Assembly: GCA_016293845.1 (NCBI GenBank)
Contig: JAEDDH010000003.1
Span: 197,030 to 261,029, forward strand
DNA from: Bacteroidales bacterium
Lineage (GTDB): Bacteria > Bacteroidota > Bacteroidia > Bacteroidales > UBA3824
DNA length: 64,000 nt
Direction: 5' to 3'
In this document: positions 25,333-34,808 of the stretch, piece after piece
How positions within the stretch are numbered: the stretch's first letter is position 1
Layout of the letters: each line of letters begins with the position of its first letter
Position numbers and translations under genes: made by a program
The notes under the pieces: model-generated
What the model saw: the letters and a program-made list of their open reading frames with translations, nothing else
The model's database searches: none
Told to the model about the DNA's origin: nothing

Positions 25333-26442
25333 ATGAATAAGCCTACAATAATAGCATTTTATCTACCTCAATTTTATCCATTTAAGGAAAATGACGAATG
25401 GTGGGGAAAAGGATTCACTGAATGGACAAACGTTGGAAAAGCAAAACCGTTATTTAAAGGTCATTATCAACCGCGTGTTCCCGCCGATTTGGGATATTAC
25501 GACCTCCGCCTGCCTATTGTCAGAGAGCAACAAGCTCAAATGGCAAAATATGCAGGAGTTACAGCATTTTGTTACTGGCATTATTGGTTTGGAAACGGGA
25601 AAAGGTTACTAGCAGATGTTTTTAACGAAGTATTAGAAAGCGGGAAACCCGATTTTAAATTTTGTTTAGGCTGGGCCAATCACTCATGGTACGCCAAAAC
25701 ATGGTCGCCAGACTGCAAGGGGAATAGGCTTTTGATGAAACAAACTTATCCTGGCATTGACGATGCAAAAATGCACTTTGACTATTTGCTAAAAGCTTTC
25801 AAAGATAATAGATATCTCAAAATTGATGGGAAACCATTTTTATATATCTTTGAACCAAATGTACCCGATGATTACATCATCAACTTTAGAAAATGGGCAA
25901 AAGACTCTGGATTCCAAGATCTTTTTATTGTAGCAAGAGTGCCTTATGGTGACAAGAAAGACAAATACTTGAACAATGGCATTTATGATGCTGTTAACTA
26001 TGTCAACATTAAGGCGCCAATGGCTAGGTTTTACGAAAAGAAAAATTTTTATTATTCTATAATTCACAGGATTTACAGAAGATTTGTAGCTATCACAAAA
26101 GGTGTCCCCAGATGGGCAGTTGATTATAGAAAACACTACCACGATCTAATTTTGCCTGAAGACACTGACACGGATGTAATACCGACTATAATTCCTCAAT
26201 GGGACAATAGTCCAAGATATGGCAAAAATGCCCACTTAATGATGTACAACGCTACTCCCAAATATTTTGGTAAACACTTACAAGAAGCTCTCCAAGCCAT
26301 CAAAGATAAACCAGAACACAAACAAATCCTTATACTCAAATCGTGGAACGAATGGGCTGAGGGCAATTATATGGAACCAGATATAAAGTTTAAGCATGGC
26401 TATATCGACACAATGCATAACATTTTATCGCAATATTCTTAA
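25333..26442 (+). CDS. WbsX-like glycosyltransferase / GH99-like domain protein
   Basis: The 369-residue protein begins KPTIIAFYLPQFYPFKEND and continues EWWGKGFTEWTNVGKAKP, the hallmark of the WbsX family (PF14307-type, related to glycoside hydrolase family 99). It also has FCYWHYWFGNGKRLL and near the end LKSWNEWAEGNYMEPD. It is found in O-antigen and capsule clusters and is presumed to act on rhamnose- or mannose-type residues, but its reaction is not firmly assigned. The longer frame starts at a TTG six bases earlier, and the ATG at 25333 is preferred. Confidence 0.88.
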   Translation: MNKPTIIAFYLPQFYPFKENDEWWGKGFTEWTNVGKAKPLFKGHYQPRVPADLGYYDLRLPIVREQQAQMAKYAGVTAFCYWHYWFGNGKRLLADVFNEVLESGKPDFKFCLGWANHSWYAKTWSPDCKGNRLLMKQTYPGIDDAKMHFDYLLKAFKDNRYLKIDGKPFLYIFEPNVPDDYIINFRKWAKDSGFQDLFIVARVPYGDKKDKYLNNGIYDAVNYVNIKAPMARFYEKKNFYYSIIHRIYRRFVAITKGVPRWAVDYRKHYHDLILPEDTDTDVIPTIIPQWDNSPRYGKNAHLMMYNATPKYFGKHLQEALQAIKDKPEHKQILILKSWNEWAEGNYMEPDIKFKHGYIDTMHNILSQYS

Positions 26443-26458
26443 TAATTATTTTCATTGA

Positions 26459-27253
26459 ATGACAACTACCATTTTCACCCCTACTTATAACAGGGCATAT
26501 ATAATAACAAAATTATACGACAGTCTTCTTTCTCAGACATGTTTCGATTTTGAATGGCTAATAGTAGACGATGGCAGTAGCGACAATACAGAAGAATTGG
26601 TGTCTGGGTTCAACACCGACAAATTCAACATCACATACATAAAACAACAAAACGGTGGGAAACATAGGGCCATAAACAGAGGTGTTAAAATTGCCAAAGG
26701 AGAACTTTTCTTCATAGTAGATAGCGACGATTTTTTAACGCCCAATGCGGTCGAAAAAATAATAAAATATTGGAAAGGGAAAGACAGAGATTGCCTCGGA
26801 CTTTGTTTTCGAAAATTCAACTACAAAACAGGGGAAACCATTGGACGCAAATTTCCATACCAAGGATTATACGCCACATCAATACAACTGGAGTTTGTGT
26901 ACAACATCAAGGGCGATAAAGCAGAAATATTTAGAACCGATATTCTTAGGCAATATCCATTTCCTGAAATAGAAGGCGAAAACTTCTGTACCGAAAACGT
27001 ATGTTGGCTCGCTATGTCAAAAGGGAAACCCAATGAACTTCTCTGCGCTGACGAACCTATATATGGATGCGATTATCTCGAAGATGGGCTCTCGCACAAC
27101 ATCAAAAAAATAATGAAAGCCAATCCCAAAGGATATATCTTACACGATAAGCAGTTGCTCAAAATCGGTGCTCTTTACCGACATCCGCTTACAACTGCTC
27201 GGGTAGTGTACAACTTGTTATACTTACTATTCTTAATTCGTACAAACAAATAG
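26459..27253 (+). CDS. Glycosyltransferase family 2
   Basis: The 264-residue GT-A enzyme starts FTPTYNRAYIITKLYDSLLS, has FEWLIVDDGSSDNT near residue 35 and the metal-binding FFIVDSDDFLT near residue 85. The C-terminal half has ENFCTENVCWLAMSK and ends with a short hydrophobic tail (VVYNLLYLLFLI). It transfers a sugar from a nucleotide donor to the growing glycan at the membrane. The gap to the next gene is 15 bases. Confidence 0.9.
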   Translation: MTTTIFTPTYNRAYIITKLYDSLLSQTCFDFEWLIVDDGSSDNTEELVSGFNTDKFNITYIKQQNGGKHRAINRGVKIAKGELFFIVDSDDFLTPNAVEKIIKYWKGKDRDCLGLCFRKFNYKTGETIGRKFPYQGLYATSIQLEFVYNIKGDKAEIFRTDILRQYPFPEIEGENFCTENVCWLAMSKGKPNELLCADEPIYGCDYLEDGLSHNIKKIMKANPKGYILHDKQLLKIGALYRHPLTTARVVYNLLYLLFLIRTNK

Positions 27254-27268
27254 ATAATAATCAACACA

Positions 27269-28113
27269 ATGACAGACGAAATTCCAATCGTAGTGATAAA
27301 GACTATGCATCGGCACTACTACTTTCAATGGTTCTTGCTTGATTCTACTATCTGGAGCAAAAGGGACGAATTAAAATAAAATTTGAACTGGAATCTCTGT
27401 TTGACAAACTATCGTTAAAAACAAACAACAAATATATCCTTTGGGGATATAGATGGATTGCCCGCAAATTTGGTATCAACAACGACATATATATACCATG
27501 GCTCGACCACAAGCACATAGGCAAAGAAACTACACTGACACACGTAGCTCCGAGAGAAAAAGGCAATAATATTTATGAAAACAAAGACAAAATAAAACCT
27601 CTAATGATAGGCCCTGCACGACTATCTGTTTCAAACAAATTTAAAGATATGGATTTTGGGTACAGGCATTTCAGAGAAAGCAGAATCAAACAACCTGATA
27701 AAAAAATGATGTGCTATTTCGGAAACAGCAAGGGCCCTTCAGGTACATACAAAGATAACCCTGATTTTGATTGGGAAATCGATATCATGGGTTATTTTGG
27801 CAACAAGATAAGCCACCCGAACGAAAAGAGAGCCAAGGCATATCAAATAATAAAAGGGCTGGGTAAGGGCTATGATGCGCGCCTCATCAACGAATACGAT
27901 CCAATATCGGGAAACAAAACCACGCACCAAGAATTAATAGAAACAGTACCCATGGGATATTTACCAATGGACAAAGTCAACTGGAAACAGTTTGAAAAAG
28001 ATATTGCTGCATTGCCTCCTACCAATCGTAACGAAATAATCAATAGTTTCGCAGAAAAATGGTCACCACAGAAAACTGCGGAATATATTATTAATGAAGT
28101 AATTAACTCCTAA
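27269..28113 (+). pseudogene. Frameshifted capsule-locus protein, probable glycosyltransferase
   Basis: The ATG at 27269 begins MTDEIPIVVIKTMHRHYYFQ and runs into a TAA at 27377. From about 27343, a frame shifted by two continues the sense (YYLEQKGRIKIKFELESLF, then YILWGYRWIARKFG) to the stop at 28113. The second part includes CYFGNSKGPSGTYKDNPDFD and KAYQIIKGLGKGYDARLI. The total of 845 bases is one short of a multiple of three, so a one-base deletion near 27347 would explain it. I do not recognise the family. Its position among glycosyltransferases suggests a sugar-transfer role. Confidence 0.65.
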
Positions 28114-28122
28114 CAAATCAAA

Positions 28123-28911
28123 ATGATTCCAAAAGTAATACATTATTGCTGGTTTGGAAGGAAGCCTCTTCCCGAACTTGCATTACGATGCATTGATTCG
28201 TGGAAAAAGTATTTGCCAAACCACAGCATCAAGGAATGGAACGAAGATAATTACGATATTAACAAAAACCAATACATTAGAGAAGCTTACGCGGCTAAGA
28301 AATATGCATTTGTAAGTGATTACGCTCGATTTGACATTTTATACCATTATGGAGGAATCTATTTCGACACAGATGTTGAATTAGTTAAAAACCTTCAACC
28401 AATAATAAATAAAGGTGCATTTGCAGGATGCGAAAGCGAGGGATTGCTCAATACAGGACTTGGATTCGGATCTGAGCCAAACTTAGTAATCCTCAAAGAG
28501 ATATTAAATTCATACAATAACGAGTGTTTTATAAAAAAAAACGGTTCGTTCAACACTAAAACTGTAGTAGAAAGAGTCAGCAAAATATTTCAAAAACATG
28601 GATTCACAAAAACAGGTGAAGCACAAAACGTAGCAGAATTTACCATCTATCCAGCAGAATATTTCTGCCCTAAGAGTTTTCAATCAGGTAGACTAACTAT
28701 CACAGAAAACACATATTCCATACATCACTTCGACTCTTCTTGGTACAATAGCGAAGAAAAAAACATTATGGCCTTTTATCGCAAAATGCAACAAAAGTAT
28801 CCATTTATAATCGCTACTATTTTAATGTACATCTACGGATTGCAACTTCGCCTAAGGAAAATAGGCATAAAAAAAACAATCATTCATTACAAAAACCAAA
28901 TATCCAACTAA
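28123..28911 (+). CDS. Glycosyltransferase family 32 (capsular polysaccharide synthesis)
   Basis: The 262-residue protein starts IPKVIHYCWFGRKPLPELA and has KYAFVSDYARFDILYHYGG, then YFDTDVELVKNL with the DxD metal site, all typical of the DXD sugar-binding family GT32. A basic C-terminal region with a hydrophobic segment (IIATILMYIYGLQLRLRK) could anchor it to the inner membrane. The next gene starts four bases after its stop. The sugar transferred is unknown. Confidence 0.92.
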   Translation: MIPKVIHYCWFGRKPLPELALRCIDSWKKYLPNHSIKEWNEDNYDINKNQYIREAYAAKKYAFVSDYARFDILYHYGGIYFDTDVELVKNLQPIINKGAFAGCESEGLLNTGLGFGSEPNLVILKEILNSYNNECFIKKNGSFNTKTVVERVSKIFQKHGFTKTGEAQNVAEFTIYPAEYFCPKSFQSGRLTITENTYSIHHFDSSWYNSEEKNIMAFYRKMQQKYPFIIATILMYIYGLQLRLRKIGIKKTIIHYKNQISN

Positions 28912-28915
28912 TTAA

Positions 28916-29917
28916 ATGGCACAACCTAAAGTATCAGTAATAGTACCAATTTATGGCGTAGAGCAATACATCGAACGCTGTGCCCGTAGCCTATTTGAAC
29001 AAACATTAGACGATATAGAATACATTTTCGTAGATGATTGTACCAAAGACAATTCTGTTTCAGTGTTGGGAAAAGTAATTGAAAAGTATCCAAGCCGCAA
29101 AAACAAAATAAAAATTATCCGCCACGACATTAACAAAGGTCTCCCTCAGGCACGCAAAACTGGCATTGAAGCCGCCTGTGGGAAATACGTAGCACACTGC
29201 GACTCCGACGACTTTGTAGAAAAAGACATGTACGAACAGCTTTACCAAAAAGCCGAAGAACTGAATGCAGACATAGTATTCTGCGATTTATATTACGACG
29301 GACGTTACAAAAACATCATCAAAGCATTTCCGTCAGACAAAACGGACAAAGCCTATATGAACTATCATTGCTGTAGTTACACCGGCACAGTAACAATGGT
29401 GCAATACTTCTGCAAACGAAGTATGTACACAGAAAACCACATACAATATCCCCAAGCTATGATTATGGAAGACCAAGTGGTGACTTCGCAACTGCGCTAT
29501 TTTGCCAAAAAGTTCGGATACGTTCAAAAGCCTCTCTACCATTACATTATCAACAATAACTCAATGACTAACTTCAAATCGTTAGATGACACATTAAACA
29601 AAATATGGCAGATAAAAGAAAACACCGACATTATCATCGACTTCTTCAGAGTCCACAACATAGGCGACAACTACATAACCACCCTAAAGACACGTTCGGT
29701 AGTTGACCTGCTAACAAGCATCAAAGACCGTGCTGTGATCAAAACTACACGCGCCAGCTTTTACCCAGAAATCAATAACAAAATTATTTTCAACAAAGAA
29801 ATCCCCATGGTGATACGCACAAGGTATTTCTTACTTTCGCACCGTCTATACAGAATCGACCACGCCATAAGGCACAACGCAACATTGATTAAAATAATTC
29901 TTTTTTTCATTCACTAA
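28916..29917 (+). CDS. Glycosyltransferase family 2
   Basis: The 333-residue GT-A enzyme has VPIYGVEQYIERCARSLFEQ at the start, YIFVDDCTKDNS near residue 38 and AHCDSDDFVEKDMYEQLY near residue 90. The longer C-terminal half, with a basic region followed by ATLIKIILFFIH, probably binds the acceptor and the membrane. It is 9 bases ahead of the ATPase gene of the exporter. Substrate unknown. Confidence 0.9.
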   Translation: MAQPKVSVIVPIYGVEQYIERCARSLFEQTLDDIEYIFVDDCTKDNSVSVLGKVIEKYPSRKNKIKIIRHDINKGLPQARKTGIEAACGKYVAHCDSDDFVEKDMYEQLYQKAEELNADIVFCDLYYDGRYKNIIKAFPSDKTDKAYMNYHCCSYTGTVTMVQYFCKRSMYTENHIQYPQAMIMEDQVVTSQLRYFAKKFGYVQKPLYHYIINNNSMTNFKSLDDTLNKIWQIKENTDIIIDFFRVHNIGDNYITTLKTRSVVDLLTSIKDRAVIKTTRASFYPEINNKIIFNKEIPMVIRTRYFLLSHRLYRIDHAIRHNATLIKIILFFIH

Positions 29918-29926
29918 CCCAAAAAC

Positions 29927-31195
29927 ATGCCACCAGTTATCCAAATCGAAAACGTCTCAAAGCTCTATAAACTCGGATTCTACGGAGCCGACACATTCCG
30001 CGACGAGGTGCTCAATTTCTTCGCCCGTCTGCGCGGCAAGCCACCAGTAAACTCTGTAGTTGGAGCCACCAACAACCTTGCCGACAAAGACAGCGACTCA
30101 GACCTCGTGTGGGCTCTCAAAGACATCAACCTCACCGTCAACCAAGGCGACATTGTGGGCATCATAGGTAAAAACGGTGCAGGCAAATCCACCCTGCTCA
30201 AAATACTCTCAAAGATAACCACTCCCACCACCGGCAGTGTAAAAATCCGCGGACGCATAGCATCGCTCTTAGAGGTTGGCACAGGTATGCATCAGGAACT
30301 CACCGGACGCGAAAACATATTTCTCAACGGCGCCATCCTCGGCATGACCAAGCACGAAATCAGCTCCAAGCTCGACGAGATAATCGACTTTGCCGGCATA
30401 GCCAAATACATCGACACCCCCATCAAACGCTACTCGTCGGGCATGCGAGTCCGCCTCGGCTTTGCCATAGCAGCCCACTTAGACCCCGAAATCCTCATCG
30501 TTGACGAAGTGCTCGCCGTAGGCGACGCCGAATTTCAAAAACGCGCCATCGGCAAAATGCAAGACATCAGCAAAGGCGAAGGAAGAACAGTACTGTTTGT
30601 GAGCCATAATATGACAAGTATCAAAAACTTGTGCAAAACAGGAGTGCTGATGAAGAATGGAAATATTGAATTTGAGGGAGAAATAGATGATGTAGTTAAT
30701 AAATATATGTCTGAACAAGAAGAAAGAAGTAAATTGAAAGTATCAAATATTCAAAACCGCAGAGGAAACGGATTACTTTATTTCAATGATATATGTTTTA
30801 TAGATAAATATGGTAATCAAAAAGATACATTCGAAGTTGGAGAACAACTAACAATTAGAATTTCATTTAAAATCCAAAAATCATTTAATGACTATAAAAA
30901 AACACGAATTGATATTGGTATAAACGACATATTAGACAATAGAGTAACATGGTTAAGCACTTACATGTATTGTGATAAAATCACCAACAACAGTTTCGTA
31001 GATTTTATTATTCCAAAAATAATGCTAACAGAAGGAATATACAATATAAATATTTATTGCGAAGGCGACAACGAAATCGTAGACTGGGTAACTAATATTG
31101 CCAAATTAACAATATTGTTCAACGATTACTACAAAAACGGTCGTTTAATACCACACGGTCAAGGCAGTTATATTATGGACTATACAATAAAATAA
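29927..31195 (+). CDS. ABC polysaccharide exporter ATPase with C-terminal carbohydrate-recognition domain (Wzt-like)
   Basis: The 422-residue protein has an ATPase domain (about residues 1-250) with Walker A GKNGAGKSTLL, signature YSSGMRVRLGFA and Walker B ILIVDEVLAVGD, of the Wzt type that powers O-antigen export with the permease at 20193. A Wzt-C-like beta domain follows from about residue 255 (RGNGLLYFNDICFIDKYGN), which in characterised homologues recognises the glycan terminus. Base composition changes sharply within the gene near 30600: G+C is 30 of 60 in 30121-30180 but 18 of 60 in 30721-30780. The conserved ATPase and the variable recognition domain therefore seem to have different histories. 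Confidence 0.93.
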   Translation: MPPVIQIENVSKLYKLGFYGADTFRDEVLNFFARLRGKPPVNSVVGATNNLADKDSDSDLVWALKDINLTVNQGDIVGIIGKNGAGKSTLLKILSKITTPTTGSVKIRGRIASLLEVGTGMHQELTGRENIFLNGAILGMTKHEISSKLDEIIDFAGIAKYIDTPIKRYSSGMRVRLGFAIAAHLDPEILIVDEVLAVGDAEFQKRAIGKMQDISKGEGRTVLFVSHNMTSIKNLCKTGVLMKNGNIEFEGEIDDVVNKYMSEQEERSKLKVSNIQNRRGNGLLYFNDICFIDKYGNQKDTFEVGEQLTIRISFKIQKSFNDYKKTRIDIGINDILDNRVTWLSTYMYCDKITNNSFVDFIIPKIMLTEGIYNINIYCEGDNEIVDWVTNIAKLTILFNDYYKNGRLIPHGQGSYIMDYTIK

Positions 31196-31207
31196 AGGTC
31201 TATCGTT

Positions 31208-31978
31208 ATGAAAAAAATCATAAAACAATTTATTTGGAAACTATTTGGTATCAATAGAATTCTATTTGAGCAAGAGCAGTTGGGAACAAAACTAACAACA
31301 TTACTCGCTCAACAACAATCTCTACAAAGCGAAATACTTATGTCAGCAAAATTCAATGACACAATCAACGAATGTCCCTGGCTCAAATATAAAAACCTCT
31401 CAGCAGGAGGATGGGCGAGTGACTACGGACTGATGTATACTCTATTCAGAATATTAAACGACATCCATCCGCACAGAATTTTAGAATTCGGGTTAGGTCA
31501 ATCATCGAAACTTATACACCAATACGCCAATTATTATGACGACACATACGCAGTAACATATGAACATGATGTCAAATGGATTGACTTTTTTAAAAAAGGA
31601 TTGTTCGAGCAATACCAAATAAACATTCATAACGCTGAATTAGAAGAAACCCAGTACAAAGGAGAAAACACTCTATCATACAAAAACAATTGCAAGGAAC
31701 TTATCGGTCAAAGATTTGATTTAATTTTAATAGATGCACCTTTCGGTTCTCCCAGATACTCTAGATCTCAAATTTTGAATATCATACCAGATTGTTTATC
31801 AGATTCTTTCTGCATCATTATGGATGATTACAACAGAAATGGAGAACAGGAAACTATCAACGAATTGAAAGAAATATTAGCACAACATTGCATTAAAACA
31901 TTTCAAACTATATATAAAGCAAGTAAAAATCATTGCCTGATTTGTTCAGAAAATTTACATTTTTTAACAACATTATAA
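31208..31978 (+). CDS. Class I SAM-dependent methyltransferase-like protein
   Basis: The 256-residue protein contains HPHRILEFGLGQSSKLIHQY near residue 95 as the SAM-binding glycine loop, VTYEHDVKWIDFF, and later FDLILIDAPFGSPRYSRS, a motif II/III region of class I methyltransferases. The N-terminal 50 residues are basic and then coiled-coil-like. Directly after the Wzt gene and before a glycosyltransferase, it may cap or decorate the glycan by methylation. Chain-terminating methyl groups are read by Wzt-C domains in known systems, so a partnership with the gene upstream is plausible. Confidence 0.7.
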   Translation: MKKIIKQFIWKLFGINRILFEQEQLGTKLTTLLAQQQSLQSEILMSAKFNDTINECPWLKYKNLSAGGWASDYGLMYTLFRILNDIHPHRILEFGLGQSSKLIHQYANYYDDTYAVTYEHDVKWIDFFKKGLFEQYQINIHNAELEETQYKGENTLSYKNNCKELIGQRFDLILIDAPFGSPRYSRSQILNIIPDCLSDSFCIIMDDYNRNGEQETINELKEILAQHCIKTFQTIYKASKNHCLICSENLHFLTTL

Positions 31979-32002
31979 TAATCATTCATAGTAATAACAA
32001 TA

Positions 32003-32778
32003 ATGCAACCCAATCCACTCTTCTCCGTCCTCATTGCCAACTACAACAACGGCAAATACTTGGAAGAAGCTCTACAAAGCGTATTCGCACAAACATATAT
32101 CAATTGGGAAATAATACTCGTTGATGATGCCTCCACTGACAATTCGAAAGAGATTTATCAAAAATATATCAACACTCCCCGAATACACATTTATTATAAT
32201 GATAAAAACTACGGCTGCGGATTTACGAAACGCCGGTGCGTAGAATTGGCAAATGGAGAAATATGCGGTTTTTTAGATCCTGATGACACTATTGATTCAG
32301 ACACACTTACGCCCATTGTAAAGGAACACATAAACAAAGACCGTACAAGTTTGATTTACACAGATTTTTTCTACTGTGACCAAGATATGTCAATCCTATC
32401 TTTAAAATCTCCCCAATGTGCTCTTCCAAAAGGTACTTCATATTTAGAATATGGGAAAGGAGCAATATCGCATTTCGCACATTCAAAAAAGCATTTTACG
32501 ACAAAACAAGCGGTATTAATAGTGCACTACTAAGAGCAGTAGATCAAGATTTATATTTGAAATTAGAAGAGGTAGGTGAAACTTACTTCTTCCCTCACAA
32601 AAAATATTTCTATCGTACTAACACAGACAACAACATATCTCTCGGACATAATTCCTTTAAGGCATCTTTATGGCATATTCTTACACTAATTGATGCATGT
32701 AAAAGACGAAACATTAATATAGAAGAGAGTGTTTTTAAATACTATAAATATTATTATGATTGCTATGCTAAAATATAG
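32003..32778 (+). pseudogene. Glycosyltransferase family 2 with a one-base frameshift
   Basis: The first 160 or so residues (FSVLIANYNNGKYLEEALQS, WEIILVDDASTDNS, GFLDPDDTIDSD) form a normal GT2 core. After SHFA the frame derails to a stop at 32533. The next frame supplies the missing continuation from TFKKAFYDKTSGINSALL through AVDQDLYLKLEEVGE to 32778. A single base lost after 32478 restores the expected SHFATFKKAFYDK junction. About 258 residues would result. It is probably inactive unless the base is a sequencing error. Confidence 0.75.
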
Positions 32779-32951
32779 AGTAGAAATACCAACAAATTAT
32801 TCATCATATCCATAACATAGGATACTAACAATAAAAAAAAAAATTACCGAAAATGTATGACATACAAATGATTCAAACAAAAACAATTTATGAATTAAAC
32901 TAATAATCTAAATTTACAATCCATTATAAGGAATTTCACAAAGTAGTAAAA

Positions 32952-33797
32952 ATGAAAGAACAAATTATAATCTCACTAACATCTTGGAAACCAAGGCTTC
33001 GAAATTTACCGATTGTTTTAGACTCCATTTTCAGACAAACTGTAAAACCCGACAAAATTGTGCTCAATCTTGCTTACAATGAGATTTTACCAGAAGATAT
33101 TTTATCATATTTAACTTCCAACAATATAGAAATCAATTATGTTGAAGATACAAAAGTATACAAAAAATTTATACCAACTTTAAAGAAATACCCAGAAGCT
33201 TGCGTCATTAATATCGATGATGATTGTATATTCCCCAATTATATGATTGAGGATTTCATAGACATACATACTAAATATCCCAAACATCCTATAAGTGGAA
33301 ATAGAGTTGTTTTAAACGGTATGCAATGTCATTGCGGTTGCTGTTCTTTAACTAAATATGATCATTTTGGGGAATGGTTAGAATGTATAGACTTTGATTT
33401 AATGAATAATTGTCATAGTAGCGATATTACTATAACATATTTGGCAAATAAAAACAATAGACCTTATATCCGAACCACTCATGAGTATTTCACAAATGTC
33501 ACAAAAAAGGAATTATCAATAAACCCATATCCTTTTGATGAAAATGCATTCAATAATAGTTTAGAATACTTATCAAAACGTTTCGGAACAATAAAACCAA
33601 AAATTAACAACTACATTACAGATCCTTACTTGTCGATTATTATAGGAGATATTACAAACAGCATTGAAGACACAAGTCAAAGAAAGTTAATTAAAATGGT
33701 ATCAAAAGCCGAAGAAACAATGAAACAAACCTATTCATATCGCTTAGGGAATTTTATTATCAAACCTTTTTCTTGGTTAAAGAAAAAACTCAAATAA
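32952..33797 (+). CDS. GT-A-fold glycosyltransferase
   Basis: The 281-residue protein starts with IISLTSWKPRLRNLPIVLDS and has VINIDDDCIFPNYMIEDF near residue 95, a DDD metal site used in place of DxD. It matches a family of bacterial glycosyltransferases often listed as family-A-like. The C-terminus reads SYRLGNFIIKPFSWLKKKL, an amphipathic basic tail nearly repeated at the end of the next gene. It is preceded by 173 bases without a gene and followed after two bases by the next start. Confidence 0.8.
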   Translation: MKEQIIISLTSWKPRLRNLPIVLDSIFRQTVKPDKIVLNLAYNEILPEDILSYLTSNNIEINYVEDTKVYKKFIPTLKKYPEACVINIDDDCIFPNYMIEDFIDIHTKYPKHPISGNRVVLNGMQCHCGCCSLTKYDHFGEWLECIDFDLMNNCHSSDITITYLANKNNRPYIRTTHEYFTNVTKKELSINPYPFDENAFNNSLEYLSKRFGTIKPKINNYITDPYLSIIIGDITNSIEDTSQRKLIKMVSKAEETMKQTYSYRLGNFIIKPFSWLKKKLK

Positions 33798-33799
33798 AA

Positions 33800-34789
33800 A
33801 TGAAACTATCAGTAGCAGTAATTACATACAATCAAGATAAATATATACGGCAATGTCTCGAAGGTATAGTCAACCAAAAAACCGATTTTGAATTCGAGGT
33901 AGTTATTGGAGATGACCATAGTTCTGACCGTACTCTTTCCATCTGCAAGGAATACTCAGCAACCTATCCGTTTATCAAAATCTTGGATACACCGCAAAAC
34001 CTTGGTTATGCACAAAACTGGAAACGCACTCTCTCGGCATGTCAAGGCTCGTATATTGCCCCTATTGAAGGCGATGATTATTGGACACGAACAGACAAAC
34101 TTCAACTACAAGTTCAATTTTTAGACAAGAATCCTAACTGTGGTTTATGTTATACAGACTGTGATATCATCTATGAAACATCTGGCAAACGTGATAAATC
34201 CATATTGGAACAAAAACTATCCAAAATCAGTAACTCCAACCCATTCGACGGTGATGGCTACATTTGCAACGTAACGTGGATGCTCAGAAAATCAATTACT
34301 ACAAATATCGATTACTCTCTCGATTGCTTAGACATACCACTAATATTATTTTTCGAATCATATCGACAATATCAAACAGGATATGTAGACATAAACTCTG
34401 GCATTTATCGGCGGCATAGTGGCAGCATTAGTTATGATTTAAATAGCAAGGAAAAAACTTACAAGCATAGGCGTAGCATTTTTACTATCGAGAGTCACTA
34501 TCTGAGAGTATTCAATATGCCTGAACAAAAATATCGTTCCTATTATGCCAGCAAATTAGATATACTGGAAGGAGCATTAATGTATAACGACCAATATATT
34601 ATTAATAAATTCATCAAAGTGTTGCAAAGTTTCCAAGTTGATGATTATTGCAATATTCACTCATTGTATAATGAACGCATTAAGCTACTCCAACAAACAA
34701 TAAAAGATATCAAATCAACTAAATCTTACAAAATAGGTATGTTTCTTACAGCTCCTCTCCGTTGGATAAAGAAAAAACTACAAAAATAA
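33800..34789 (+). CDS. Glycosyltransferase family 2
   Basis: The 329-residue GT-A enzyme has VAVITYNQDKYIRQCLEGIV at the N-terminus, VVIGDDHSSDRTLSICKEY and PIEGDDYWTRTDKLQLQ as the metal and acceptor region. A reading frame is open upstream inside the preceding gene, but the ATG at 33800 aligns with the family start. The C-terminal tail SYKIGMFLTAPLRWIKKKL resembles that of the preceding enzyme, suggesting the same membrane or complex attachment. Substrate unknown. Confidence 0.9.
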   Translation: MKLSVAVITYNQDKYIRQCLEGIVNQKTDFEFEVVIGDDHSSDRTLSICKEYSATYPFIKILDTPQNLGYAQNWKRTLSACQGSYIAPIEGDDYWTRTDKLQLQVQFLDKNPNCGLCYTDCDIIYETSGKRDKSILEQKLSKISNSNPFDGDGYICNVTWMLRKSITTNIDYSLDCLDIPLILFFESYRQYQTGYVDINSGIYRRHSGSISYDLNSKEKTYKHRRSIFTIESHYLRVFNMPEQKYRSYYASKLDILEGALMYNDQYIINKFIKVLQSFQVDDYCNIHSLYNERIKLLQQTIKDIKSTKSYKIGMFLTAPLRWIKKKLQK

Positions 34790-34808
34790 TTATTCGTTTG
34801 GAATTATC

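Noticed and set aside
25333..26442. Secreted glycoside hydrolase of family 99
   Set aside because: There is no signal peptide, and the gene is surrounded by cytosolic glycan-assembly genes. The WbsX-type biosynthetic role fits better.
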